64,000 nt of DNA from Pinguiococcus pyrenoidosus (Eukaryota; Sar; Pinguiophyceae; Pinguiochrysidales; Pinguiochrysidaceae): NCBI GenBank assembly GCA_019677205.1, contig JAAMXY010001022.1, forward strand, positions 1 to 64,000. Reading direction: 5' to 3'. Numbering within the stretch: position 1 is the stretch's first letter; each line of letters begins with the position of its first letter. The position numbers were made by a program, and so were the translations under genes. Of this stretch, positions 11,387 to 21,561 are shown one piece after another. Under the pieces are notes generated by a model, which saw only the letters and a list, made by a program, of their open reading frames with translations, had not been told where the DNA came from and did not search any database.

Positions 11387-12888
11387 TCAGCCCACGCAAA
11401 GCAAGGAGACCTGCTGCTCGAGTTCGGCGATGCGGCGCAGCATCGGCTCGGAAATCTCCTCGGGAATCGCTTGGACAAGTGCCCGAAGGCGTCGCTCCAT
11501 CTTGGCCGAGTGGCTCTCGAGCAGCTTCTCTCTATCCGTCGACTCGACAGGCGCCGTGTTGCGCTCCACGAGCACCACCGCCGTGAGAAGGTGCGTCAGA
11601 ATATCCAAGGCAAAGACGGGGATCAGCACGATGAAAAGCACCCCGCTCACCACCAATCTCAACACCGGTGCGCAGCAGCAGAGACAGCAGCACAGCCCAT
11701 CCAAGTCAAGAAACCTCAGCGTTCCCTTGAGGACTCGCGTGCCGATGAAAGGTTCGCAGACGCCGGCGCTGCGACTTGAGGTCAGGTCGATGGAGAAGAT
11801 GCTGTGCAGCTCCGCCGCCAGCTCCAGCCGCGCGCGGTAGAACAGGCGCTCCGACCTGGTCTTGGAGGAGATGTAGCTCTCGGCCACCACGGCGATGAGC
11901 ACGTTGAGGAGCAGCACGTTCATGATGAAGAGGAACAGCACGAAGGTCAGCAAGGCCGCAGTACGAGACGCCTGGTCCTCCGGGATGGAGAACCACTCTC
12001 GCTCGAAGTCGCCCAGGAACATGCGGTAGCTGGTGAGCATGGTCTCCTGAAGGTTCTTGAAGGCGGCCTTGTCGTCATCGGTCCCAAAGTCGTCACTCTG
12101 GCGCGGGTGCAGCAGCACGAACAGCATGTTGGTGAAAGCCGCCAACACGATCAGCAGCACCACCGCGAAGCTGCGCAGGTCCAGCGCGATCTGGGGCAGC
12201 GCCATGACGAAGGTCGCGAAGTTGCGGCTAAGTACTTTGATGTAGCCCAGCAGCTTCGTCCACACGGGCAGCGCACCGGCGGCCGTCACGATGCGGAACG
12301 TCGCGCTGGTGCGAAAACTCTCCCCGGCCAGCGCCAGGCCCGCAAGCGTGAAGGCCGCTAGGGCGCAGCAGGTGTCGTTCCAGTTCCAGATGCTGCGAAG
12401 CCAGGAGGACGCCATGCCTCGGCTGATCATCACGGCGGCCTGCACGAGCTCTCTCAAGAGGAAGTAGGCGGCGCACAGCAGCAGCGCGCCAATGAGGAAC
12501 AGATCCCAAGTGGTGAGGTCTCCCGGATGCTGCAGAACCCAGGAGCCCACCATGTACACCAGGATGAGGTAGATGAGCACGATGCCGTCCAGCAGCACCA
12601 CGAAGGCCGCGGGGTGTGTACGCAGCGTGGCGTTCACGGTGTCGCGGACCAGTGGCAGACTGGCAATCTCCTCGATCTGCTCTGCCGGGAAGCCGGCAAG
12701 GTTGTGGATGCTGTCCACGCACCTCTGCATCCGTTCGCCCCTGGACGAGCGCCGCAGGTCGCTTCCGGCCTCCAAGGCCTGCGAAAACTCCTGCTTGAAG
12801 CGGTGGTACTCCAGCAGCCGCGCGAGGCCCTTGCGAGCCGTACGTGGCAGAGAGTTCCTCTTCGAATCCCTACGAAGCGTTCGGAGCG

Positions 12889-12924
<36 letters not shown>

Positions 12925-13984
12925 AGTGCAAGACAAACGTCCCATCTTGAATCTAAATCATTCTCACGAATAGTCTCTCCTTCGCATACCTAGTGGACTC
13001 CGCGGTGGGTACCGTGTCCAACTCCACCTTCGCGCCGTAGTCCAGCAGCAAGGCTGCGATGCGCTTCTTGCCGGCCTGGGCCGCGTGGAAAAGTGGCGGC
13101 CAGCCGGTCTCGTCGGTGGCCTGGATGTCCGCACCGGCGTCGAGTAGCATGGTCACCACGCGGTAGGAGATTCCTCCTTCCACCGCGCAGTGCAGCGGTG
13201 TGCGCTCGCGCGCGTCGCGCGCGTCGGGGTCCGCGCCTCGCTCCAGTAGCAGCGCCACGGTACCCACGTTGGCGCAGCCGGTAGCCAGATGCAGGGGCGT
13301 CGCGAGGGAAAAGTCCCGGTCTTCCACGCCGCTGGGTGCGCGGTTCAGGAGGAGCTCCAGCACCGGCGTCTGTCCGTGCTGCGCTGCGATGTGCATGGCC
13401 GTCATCCCGTCTTTGCTCTCCGCGTAGATGTCCGCACCCTCCTCCAGCAAGAACTCGACCAGCGTCAGGTGACCGAACCGGACGGCCGCAAGCAAAGTGG
13501 TGCATCCTTTATCGTCAGGATCCTCCAGGTCGGCGCCACTGGCGAGGAGGAGCCTCACGACGGCGAAGTGTCCGGCCTCTGCTGCGAGGTGAAGCGGCGT
13601 CGCGCCGTCGGCGTGGCGGTCTCTATCGCGGGGGTCGGCGTCGTTGCGCAGCAGATGCTGACAACTGGCTTTGTGGCCGTACTTGGCCGCCAGGTGCAGC
13701 GGCTTTAGGCCGTAAAGACGATGACGATCCCTTTCGGACACCATGATGCCGTCTTTCTTGAGAGCCTTGTACACTTGCAAGCGAGTTTGCGCGGTCTTGC
13801 TGTATCTCCTCCTCGCGGTGGCGGAGATGGCGGGCGCGGCGCTTCCTGCTTCTTCTTCCTCTCTCTCGGCGTCGTCCTCAGCGTCGCTGTCACCAATCTT
13901 CCGATCCTCCAGGACCTCCTCGTCGGACGCGTCGCTGCTGCCGCTCTCCTCCAGAGCATATTTCCTATCTTCCGAGCCGCTCAT
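11387..13984 (-). CDS. Ankyrin-repeat cation channel A (TRP/polycystin-like)
   Basis: Two exons, 13984-12990 and 12869-11387, join across a 120-bp intron that contains a (CAT)n microsatellite; the splice gives ...TEST-R-DSKRNS... and about 825 residues. Exon 1 holds an acidic N-terminus and about six ankyrin repeats (LKPLHLAAKYGH, ATPLHLAAEAGH, MTAMHIAAQHGQ, RTPLHCAVEGG). Exon 2 holds six or more hydrophobic spans, a loop before the last pair and the last-span motif FIMNVLLLNVLIAVVAESY, similar to the S6 segment of TRP and polycystin channels. The family as a whole conducts cations; selectivity cannot be inferred. The cytoplasmic tail ends with further hydrophobic spans and a coiled-coil-like end. 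It is a close paralogue of the gene beginning at 14634 on the opposite strand. Confidence 0.78.
12889..12924. repeat. (CAT)n microsatellite inside an intron
   Basis: About twelve CAT/ATC units within the 12870-12989 intron of channel gene A, away from the splice sites. Confidence 0.9.
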
Positions 13985-14633
13985 GGCGAGGCGCGGATGA
14001 TGACGGACAGAGCAGAAGACGCCACCGCCGCCTGCACATTCCGAGACCGCGCAGGACAAGCACTGGTTGTGTCCAGGCCCAAGTTGCAGAGACAGACATG
14101 TGAGCCTCTTCCCCTGGCGAGAGATTTGGATTCGCCCGAGGGGCCAATGGCGAAGAGGAGGAAAGGGGCAGGACCGATCACGACGGCCAATCGCGGAGAA
14201 AGCTGTTCGCGGCAGGCCTTAGAAGGCCAGGGCGAGCGTCCATGTCCACATTCGCGATTGGTACGCCGTCGCCGGCGAGGTCCCAATTCTCACGAAGGCT
14301 AGATGGCGAACAATGCGTGCTCCGGGGTGACGCAATGAAGCTGCGAAGTACAGACGACGTTCGGAGATATCCAGCTACAGAAACATAGAGACCGGACTGG
14401 CGGCCTGGACCGCAGGCTGAAGGTCGAAGCCCTGGCGTCGGCCGAAGTGCAAAGGACTTGCAGGTGCAAGAAAACCCAAAACGCGGCGTCGCCTCACGCC
14501 GCGCCTTGTCACATCTCATCCATCGTGAGATCGCTGGAAGATTCCCGCTCAAGGCGGATGAATACATCGAAGAAGGCTCTCTAGAGAAGAGAGGCAAAAG
14601 AGCCAAAACTGATTCCCGCGGTGCCGGAGTCTC
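13985..14633. promoter_or_regulatory. Divergent promoter between the two channel genes
   Basis: A 649-bp spacer between the start codons of two head-to-head paralogues. It contains CCAAT/ATTGG motifs at about 14144 (gggccaatggcg), 14185 (acggccaatcgc) and 14252 (cgcgattggtacg), and no convincing ORF. Shared bidirectional control is inferred from geometry only. Confidence 0.45.
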
Positions 14634-16722
14634 ATGACCGAAGAGAAAAGTCTGACGCCGACGGTCCAGCGACCCCATTCGCTGCCGCAGGCGAACGACG
14701 ATCAAGATGCCGTCCACATGGAAATCTTGCATCGGGTGGCCCGCGAGGGCAGCATGACCTTCGTGGACCGCCTACTCGCCGGAGGAGGAGACGTGAATCA
14801 CGTCGACCCTGACACGGGCAAGACTCTCCTCGAGGAGGCCGCCGCCAAGGGCCTGGTCGACGTGGTGACATTCCTGCTGGCTCAGGGCGCTAGCGTGGAA
14901 GCGAACCACGGAAATGCCCTCGTGCTCGCGGCCGTCAAGGGCCGCGTGGACATCGTGTCGCTCATCATGGAGAAGTACATGAGCCTCGCGGAGGACCGTA
15001 TCGACCCTTGGTACGACCCTGTTGTGGGGATCGCCGCAAACCTTGGCAGCTACTCCCTAAGCCTAACCCTAACCAGATGAACATGTCACTTTTTCTCTCT
15101 CTCTTTCTTGGTTTTGCTTGCCCTCTTCGCTTCCTACATCCCACAGGAGCGACGAACCCGGACCTGAGGGCTTGGACACGGCGATCCGGGCGGCGAGTCA
15201 GTGCCGCAATCCAGCGTGCGTGCGCACGCTGGAGCTGTACCGCATCAAGTGGGCGGCCAAGGTGTACGAGGCGCGCGTGGTGGAGGAGGCCTTCGACAAG
15301 ATGGTGGAGTCGGTGCAGTGGTGTCTGCGGCAGATCTCCAAGGTGTCTCAGTACGACGGCCGCGTCATCGAGGAGATCGCTGAGCTGGCGCTTCTGAGAG
15401 ACACCATGAACGAGGTGTTTCGGTCGCCGATGGCCGTGTTTCTCGTGCTGCTTGACGGGCTGGTGACACTCTGCCTCATCCTGGTGTTCTCCTTCGCCTC
15501 GTGGGAGCTGCAGCGCGGCGGTGCGCTCTCTCGCTCCGACACCTTACTTCTCACCGTGCAAGTGGGCCTGGCCGCCTACGTTCTGCTGAGAGAGGCGCTG
15601 CAGATATTCTCCGGCGCCCTCGCAGGCGTCCGCATCTTCCGCTCGTGGGCCAGCAGCGTGTGGAACTGGATTGACGTGGGCAGTGCCCTCTCAGCGTTGT
15701 CGTTGGCAACGCTGGCCGTCGCAGGCGGCGAGATGCGCACCAGCTCGACGTTCCGCATTGTGGCGGCATTTGGGGCGCTGCCCATCTGGCTGAAGCTGCT
15801 GGGGTACCTCAAGGCGCTGAGCAGGGAGTTCGCGACCTTTGTCATGGCCCTGTTGCAGATCGCGACGGATCTGCGCAGCTTTTCGATCGTGCTGAGCATC
15901 GTGCTCTTGGCTCTCACCAACATGCTCTTCATCCTCATCCATCCGCGGAACGACGGCGACTTCGGAGACGAGGAGGACGAGCGGCCCTTCGGCAGCATCG
16001 GCGAGACGCTGCTCACCAGCTACCGGATGCTTCTCGGAGACTTCGAGCGCGAGTGGTTCTCCACCCCACAGGACAAAGCGTCCAGGGACGCCGCGGTCGC
16101 CACCTTCGTGGGCTTCATCCTCGTGATGAACGTGCTTCTGCTTAACGTGCTCATCGCCGTGGTCTCGGACAGCTACGTCATTTCCAAGGGAAGGTCGCAG
16201 CGCCTGTTCTTCCGCGCCCGCCTGGAGTTGGCGGCGGAGCTGCAGGCCATCTTCAACATCCATCTGACCGAGTCGGACCTGAAGCAGAAGTACGCCGGTG
16301 TCTGGTACGACGGTGACGGGATTCTCTTCGTGGTGAAGGACTCCTTCTCTTACATGATCCTGCGGCGCCTCGGCATGGTGGCCTGCTTGAGGAGCTTCAA
16401 GACCGGGCGTTCGGCCCTCATCAGCGGGGCGGTGCTCTTGATCGCCTTCGCGATTCCCCCACTCCTGATCTTCGACTTGCTCGTACTCTTGCTGCGCTTC
16501 GTCGCCTTTCGGCGGTCGCACAAGCTCAGCAGGGATTCTGGCGAGCACAGCAGCGACGAGCGGCGCCAAGCGCTGCAGATGGAGAATCGGCTGCGGAAGC
16601 TGCTGCAGCCGCTTCGAGACGACATCGCCGAATCCGTTGGCAAAGGGATCTCGAAGCTGGAGGAAAGGATTAGCGATGCGCGGGAGAGCGATCTCTGCAA
16701 AAGCCGCGGACAAAGGAGATGA
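14634..16722 (+). CDS. Ankyrin-repeat cation channel B (TRP/polycystin-like)
   Basis: Two exons, 14634-15010 and 15147-16722, join at a phase-2 GT-AG junction (TG|G, ...RIDP-W-SDEPGPEG...) to give about 650 residues. Exon 1 carries only two or three recognisable ankyrin units (GKTLLEEAAAKGLVDVVTFL), fewer than paralogue A. Exon 2 matches A almost block for block: LRDTMNEVF, the span beginning VFLVLLDGLV, SSVWNWIDVGSALS, LKLLGYLKALSREFATFVMA, LTSYRMLLGDFEREWFSTPQ and LVMNVLLLNVLIAVVSDSY. The conserved S6-like segment and pore-side loop support a TRP/polycystin-type cation channel. The tail has two additional hydrophobic spans and a basic, possibly coiled-coil end. The intron contains a short telomere-like CCCTAA stretch. 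Confidence 0.78.
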
Positions 16723-16799
16723 TATCCCGACGCATTTGAAAGTTGAAGAAAGCTTCGGCGTCCAAATGCGTTTACGATTCTCTTATCCCTTCCGCCTTG

Positions 16800-16931
16800 C
16801 GGCAAGTGAATCTGCTCCATGCGGCAAGTGAATCTGCTCCATGCGGCAAGTGAATCTGCTCCTCCCGGCAAGTGAAACTGCTCCTCCCGGCAAGTGAAAC
16901 TGCTCCTCCCGGCAAGTGAAACTGCTCCTCC
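16800..16931. repeat. 22-bp minisatellite, six copies
   Basis: Six head-to-tail copies of cggcaagtgaatctgctcca+tg. The first two end in catg, the third changes the end to cctcc, and the last three also change aatctg to aaactg, so the array shows a stepwise gradient of variants. It lies 78 bp after the stop codon of channel B and translates without stops on the minus strand, but period 22 is not a codon multiple and I treat it as non-coding. Confidence 0.92.
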
Positions 16932-17314
16932 CGCAGCCCCAGAAGCTTTTTCCATCACTATGTGATCTACTTTGGCATCTGTGGGCAACCTTGCGCTTTT
17001 GCAGCTTCCATGCGCCGGCTGAGATTTGGCGTGTTGGACATGTGAAGTGTTCGAGTGCGAGGGAGAGTGAGACACATGATTCTCCATCACGACGAGAAGT
17101 CGGAGAACCAAGACCCCGCAGAGACACCAGGTATGGGAAAACCTACCAAGTTGTCGTTCTACGAAAAGCGCCAGGAGCATGTTGCACGCCAAACCACTTG
17201 AACCGTGAACGAGTAGACCCAGTGGATCGACCTTCGTTCCCAATCTACCTCTACCTCACAAAATCTGTCTACGACATCGGCTATGCAATGCACAGCTCCA
17301 TGGCGCCAGTTGTG

Positions 17315-18786
17315 CTACTTGTCAAGCAGCACCCTTTCGTGCTGCGTGATGATCTCAATCCCGTGTTCCGGCTCCGAGTGGTAAAGCAGCAAGGACGGCA
17401 GCAACATGCCGAGAGCAAGCAGCTCGAGCGGCCGAAGGCTGCTGCCGAGGATGCCCGAATCCTCCCCCAGGGTCAAACCGAGAATAACTACAGAGAGTCC
17501 CGTTGCAGCGACCACCATCCCGTAGATGTGTCGAATCTTGCCAGTGGAGAGAACCTGGAGGAAAGCGACGACCGTCAGGGAAAATCTCGAAGAATCGGAT
17601 GGGAACCGGAGCCGTCCGCTCGGGTACTTACGGTCGTGGCTATCAGCGGAAGAGAGAGGACAGCGACAGCATGGGCAAAAAGGATAAATACACCCCCAGG
17701 ACAGGCGGTCCGGAAATTCTCGTCGTCATCGTCAATAGAAATGGGGTTTTGCCCGATCAGCACGCAGAGAACACCATTGTCGGCCGTTTCTTGCAGCAAG
17801 CTCCAGTCCAGGGACTCGTCCGGGGTCAGGAAGGATTGCAGCTGCAAGGCCAATGGCGAGAACAGCAACGCGAACAGCAACTGGTACGCCGCGAGCATGG
17901 AGTTCATCAACGCGGGCTCCATCGGTTTGCCGAAGGAGACCATCGCCCTTTCCTTCAGGACCGTCGAACCCGCTGCTGGAAGCGCGGCCAGCACATAAAG
18001 AACTACGCAGTAAAGGTACACAACGCCAGCTTCGTCGTCCTCGTCAGAGGCGACGGACCCCAGCGAGCCGAGCGCAGCTAGGAAGACAGATGCCAGGATC
18101 CCTATGCTCCCAAGAATCTGATTCCGAGAGATGTTGCTGCACCAGTCCTTCGTGCCCGCAAACAAGGCGACCAGAGGAACCTGGAGCTGTAGAAGCAGAA
18201 CGGTCTGCGCCGGCGTGACAGCAGCTCCGGCACCGAAGTATAGGAGCAGCTGGATCGTGTCCAGCACGGCAATCGAAGCCAGCTTCCACTGCGGAAAGTG
18301 ATACATCCCACGGCTGATGTCGTTCGTGAAGCAAATCTTAAAAGCCACGATGACACCACAGATCAGCAGATACATCAACACGAGCATCTGCGCAGCCAGG
18401 CAGCGAAACTCCGCCAGTCTGTCCACGCTGAGTTTGAAGGTCACCCTCTCCACCGAAGTCATCAGGAGCAGCCCGGCGCAGGCAAGCAGCAGCTGCCACT
18501 TCCTTGCCACCCGACCCACGGCGCTGAAAGCAGCGCGGAGTCGCGCCAGGAGCCAGGAGCAGACTCGGTGCACGGCACTAGGTGCGGCCACGGGCGCAAC
18601 CTCCACGGCTCCTCCGTTGTAGCCGTTGTAGCCATGGTAGCCGTTGTCGCCGTTGTCGCCGTTGTCGCCGTTGTACGATGGGACGTTGTCCTCGGTCGCT
18701 AAGAGCTGCGACGCCTCGCTGAAGCGATGCGTGGTCCGGAGAACGCTGCCCGTCCCTCGCGGGCGGTGGTCACGGGTCGTGTACAT
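17315..18786 (-). CDS. CRT-like transporter (drug/metabolite transporter superfamily)
   Basis: Two exons, 18786-17632 and 17554-17315, join at ACC|GTAAGT with a 77-bp intron to give about 464 residues. After a hydrophilic N-terminus containing a low-complexity NGDNGDNGD/YNGYNGG segment, roughly ten hydrophobic spans follow. The segment FPQWKLASIAVLDTIQLLLY followed by AVTPAQTVLLLQLQVPLVAL matches the CRT (chloroquine-resistance-transporter-like) branch of the DMT superfamily: a domain of that name occurs in apicomplexan CRT and in plant plastid CLT proteins. The second exon adds ATGLSVVILGL and a terminal span. Family members export small solutes such as glutathione-related thiols or peptides from plastids or vacuoles; the substrate here is unknown. 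Location cannot be settled, as no clear signal peptide precedes the first span. Confidence 0.68.
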
Positions 18787-19171
18787 TTGGTCAGTCGGTC
18801 GCCCTGCTCATTCGGCAGAGCGGCCGGCACGCATGCTCGCAAGCCTCCGCTAGGAGCCCCTCGAACGGCAGAGAGTCCGAGAACACCGGAGAGAAGGCCA
18901 CATAGGCCGCCAGGAGATGAGAGAATCGGCGCCTCTCTCGCACACAAAAGAGACCAGCATGGATCAACGTGGTAAAAGGGGGTTTCATTCTCATGATAAT
19001 GAAAAATAATATTGAGTGTTACATCAGGATATCATAAATATGGATGCAACCGCTATGTACCCGGGTACTCCAGCTTGGAGACGCCTGTGTACGTGGCATA
19101 ATGCAGGAACACCAGGCAGCATTGCAACTACGCCAGAGGGCGCTGCGATCGACGCGTCGCCTCTATCGGCA
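18787..19171. promoter_or_regulatory. Divergent spacer between CRT-like and small plastid-protein genes
   Basis: A 385-bp spacer between two divergent start codons. The half near the plastid-protein gene (about 18985-19045) is AT-rich (gataatgaaaaataatattg). No CCAAT pair was seen. Confidence 0.35.
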
Positions 19172-19631
19172 ATGAGAGTCTTCCTCTTCGCTACGGTCCT
19201 TGCGGCCGCCCAGGCATTCAGGCCGGTGACGCGGTCCATCGGCACCCAAGCGCGGGTAGCTAAGGTAGGCAGCGATCCATCGCACAGATCTCTGGCCGGT
19301 CTCTCGCCAACCTGCGTCGTCGGCCCGAAAGATCCTGGGCAGCCAGCAGGTAACCAGGGTGCGCATGGCCACGGAGGAAGGGGAGAAGGAAGTCGTGGAC
19401 AAGGAGACCGTGGCCACCGAAGGGTCCTGGACGCCGGCGAATCCGTCGCCGCCGCAGCCGGCGAACCAAGCGACAAGTGGCTGGGTGGACCAAGGGGACG
19501 ACGACGCGGGAGTGGGCAAGAAGATCCGAATCATCTTCTACGGCGTCATTTCCCTGCTGCCTATTCTGTTCATCGTGCCCTTCATCCTGCCGAGTTCGTT
19601 CATCCCGACCGACCCGCCGCCAGGAATGTAG
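19172..19631 (+). CDS. Small plastid-targeted single-span membrane protein
   Basis: Two exons, 19172-19264 and 19350-19631, join at phase 0 across an 85-bp intron (AAG|GTAGGC ... cagcag|GTAACC) to give about 124 residues. The start chosen gives a textbook signal peptide, MRVFLFATVLAAAQA, followed at once by FRPVTRS, the phenylalanine-at-cleavage pattern of bipartite plastid targeting in algae with red secondary plastids. A hydrophilic acidic region follows, then one hydrophobic span near the end (IIFYGVISLLPILFIVPFIL) and a short proline-rich tail. Reading through the intron would give a frame with unordered composition, which supports the splice. I do not recognise a named family; a thylakoid or envelope membrane protein is the reasonable inference. 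Confidence 0.6.
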
Positions 19632-19642
19632 ATTCTAGCCCT

Positions 19643-21203
19643 CTACTTTTTCGGTGTAAACAGATTTACAAATCCTTTCTGTTCGCCGGACCTTGACTTC
19701 GCTTTCCGTGCCCTCGTCGACACCGGGTCTGCCGCCGACTTCCCGGACACCCTAACACGCTCTATCTTGGGACTTACTATCTCTACCTGGCCGAGCATGA
19801 ACCAGCTTTCATAGCCACCGGTGCTTGCCACCCAGTGGCCCTCGGACGTTTGCGCCAGCGGCAGCGGAGCAGCGAAGCCCCGGGACGTCCGCAGGCGAGT
19901 CAGCTCCGCCATGGCGACAATCACCAGCCCCTGCACCCCCAGGGCGCAACCCCCGGAGACCGAGAGGATCCCCGGCCCGTATATCTCAAACATCAGCGCC
20001 ACATGCCCGGCAATCAGGAGCGCAGTGGAGACCGTGTAGAGAAACGTCGTGACCTTCTGCGCCCGCGTCAGCCGGATCGTCCCTGCGCAGTGCTCCACGG
20101 CCGTGAAGAGGGTCGAGAAGAACAACGTGGTCGCGAGCAGCAGGAAGGGCGCCGTCACCCAGATCCAGGAAACGTAGAGAAGTGGCTCCTCCAGATCCGT
20201 GGCTTCGCCTTCGCTGTCGAACACCAGCAGGGCGGCGTCAAAGCGCGCTGCGGATTCCGCCGCCTCTGCTTTCAATACCGTCAGGACGCTGCCGATGAGC
20301 AGCAGGAGAACGCTGAAACCGCAGAGGAAGCCTTTCGACCGGAAGAAGATACAGTGGATGAAGGCCCAGCTGAGGAGCGCGAAAATGGGCGCTACCGCCT
20401 GAGCCAGCTGGACCTGCGGCACCGGCACCTGAACCTGCAGCAGGCAATTCTGCTTAGAGCCTATTCCCACCCCCCTCCAAAAGAAGAATCCCTCCTTCTC
20501 TTCCCTCTTCGAGCACGACGTACCTGCATGGAGTCTTCACTGACTATCGCATTTCTCGCAGCATCGGCGATGGCGATGCGCTGCTGCTCGTGGTGAATCG
20601 CAAGAAGCAGCGTTGAGCAGCCCGTCAGAAGCACCACGGGGATGGACACGACCAGGTGCAGAGCGATCTGCATGAGCAACGGGAGGGTCGACATATCGAC
20701 GCAGATCGTTTGCGTCCAGCGCCTCCTGCGCCCCGCTGCCAGTTTTTCCGAGTGGTATCTTGGTCAGCGTCGCCCACGGATCTTCAGTGTCCCCACCCGA
20801 AGCCCAGCCACGGTACCTGTGAACTCGTTCAAAGCTCGGTTTCCACCGACGCGGACAGCGCAGGCTCCGATGGCGACGCGGATCTGGCAGACCATGGCGA
20901 GGATGCAAGCCGCCCAGAATGGCGTCAGGGTGGCATAAACGTTGTGCCGCAAGAAATCCACGCCGCAAAGCGCCCCCGTGAGAGTCGCGATCCCCAGGAC
21001 GATCGCCAGGTCGCAGAACCCCAGCGTCGTTTGTATCGTGGCAAGCCATCCGTCCACCTGGGACCAGCCGACTCGTCTTTAGCCGCTCGCCTCGCCATCA
21101 AGAGCACGCGCCGGAGCTCTCTTACCACATCGTGCTGCTGCTTCGTCGGGACGGCCGGATGGAGCAGGGAAGTTCTCTCCGTCGGCGCCACAATGTCCGC
21201 CAT
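19643..21203 (-). CDS. Unidentified multi-span membrane protein, four exons
   Basis: Exons 21203-21126, 21057-20817, 20735-20524 and 20434-19643 join in phase through introns of 68, 81 and 89 bp to give about 440 residues. The reading starts MADIVAPTERTSLLHP, contains a di-leucine-like ERTSLL sorting motif near the N-terminus, and has about seven or eight hydrophobic spans (for example LGFCDLAIVLGIATLTGAL, LLMQIALHLVVSIPVVLLTG, GFLCGFSVLLLLIGSVLTVL). The C-terminus is a ~90-residue basic cytosolic-type tail. The exon 2-3 and exon 3-4 acceptors are the least certain parts. No family could be named. The 3' end lies only 12 bp from the convergent small plastid-protein gene. Confidence 0.5.
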
Positions 21204-21561
21204 GTGCGCGCCCGCCGAGTGCTTCTCGGTCTTGATCAAGCGTATCACCCTTCGGAGCTGACCACCCGAGCTTGGAGGCCACCACTCGAGAAGTCTCGGC
21301 GCATCCGGAGCCTCACAGCCGCGACAGCATCCTTCCTGAATGGAATGGCAGCTCAGGCGGTCTCTCCAACGGTGCTCTCATTGGCTCGAGGCCAGCTGGA
21401 GGTTGAATGTGAAAACATTCCCCATACGGGATTTCATTCCCGGAAGTGATATTCTTAATTTTCCTCAAGTGGTTGCACTCGTAGTTCACGTGGATAGTGT
21501 CGGGAAGAGGAATCAGCTGAGCGGAAGTGCTCCGAAAGCCTTACAAGCGGGCGCAGACCGA
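21204..21561. promoter_or_regulatory. Divergent promoter of membrane-protein gene and TAF7
   Basis: A 358-bp spacer between divergent start codons. An ATTGG motif (ctcattggctcgagg) lies at about 21378, central to the region. No ORF of note. Confidence 0.35.

Noticed and set aside
16350-17243. Minus-strand frame of about 300 codons over the 22-bp minisatellite
   Set aside because: The repeated HLPGGA/FTCREEQ peptide comes only from the tandem array, and the rest is antisense to the channel B gene.
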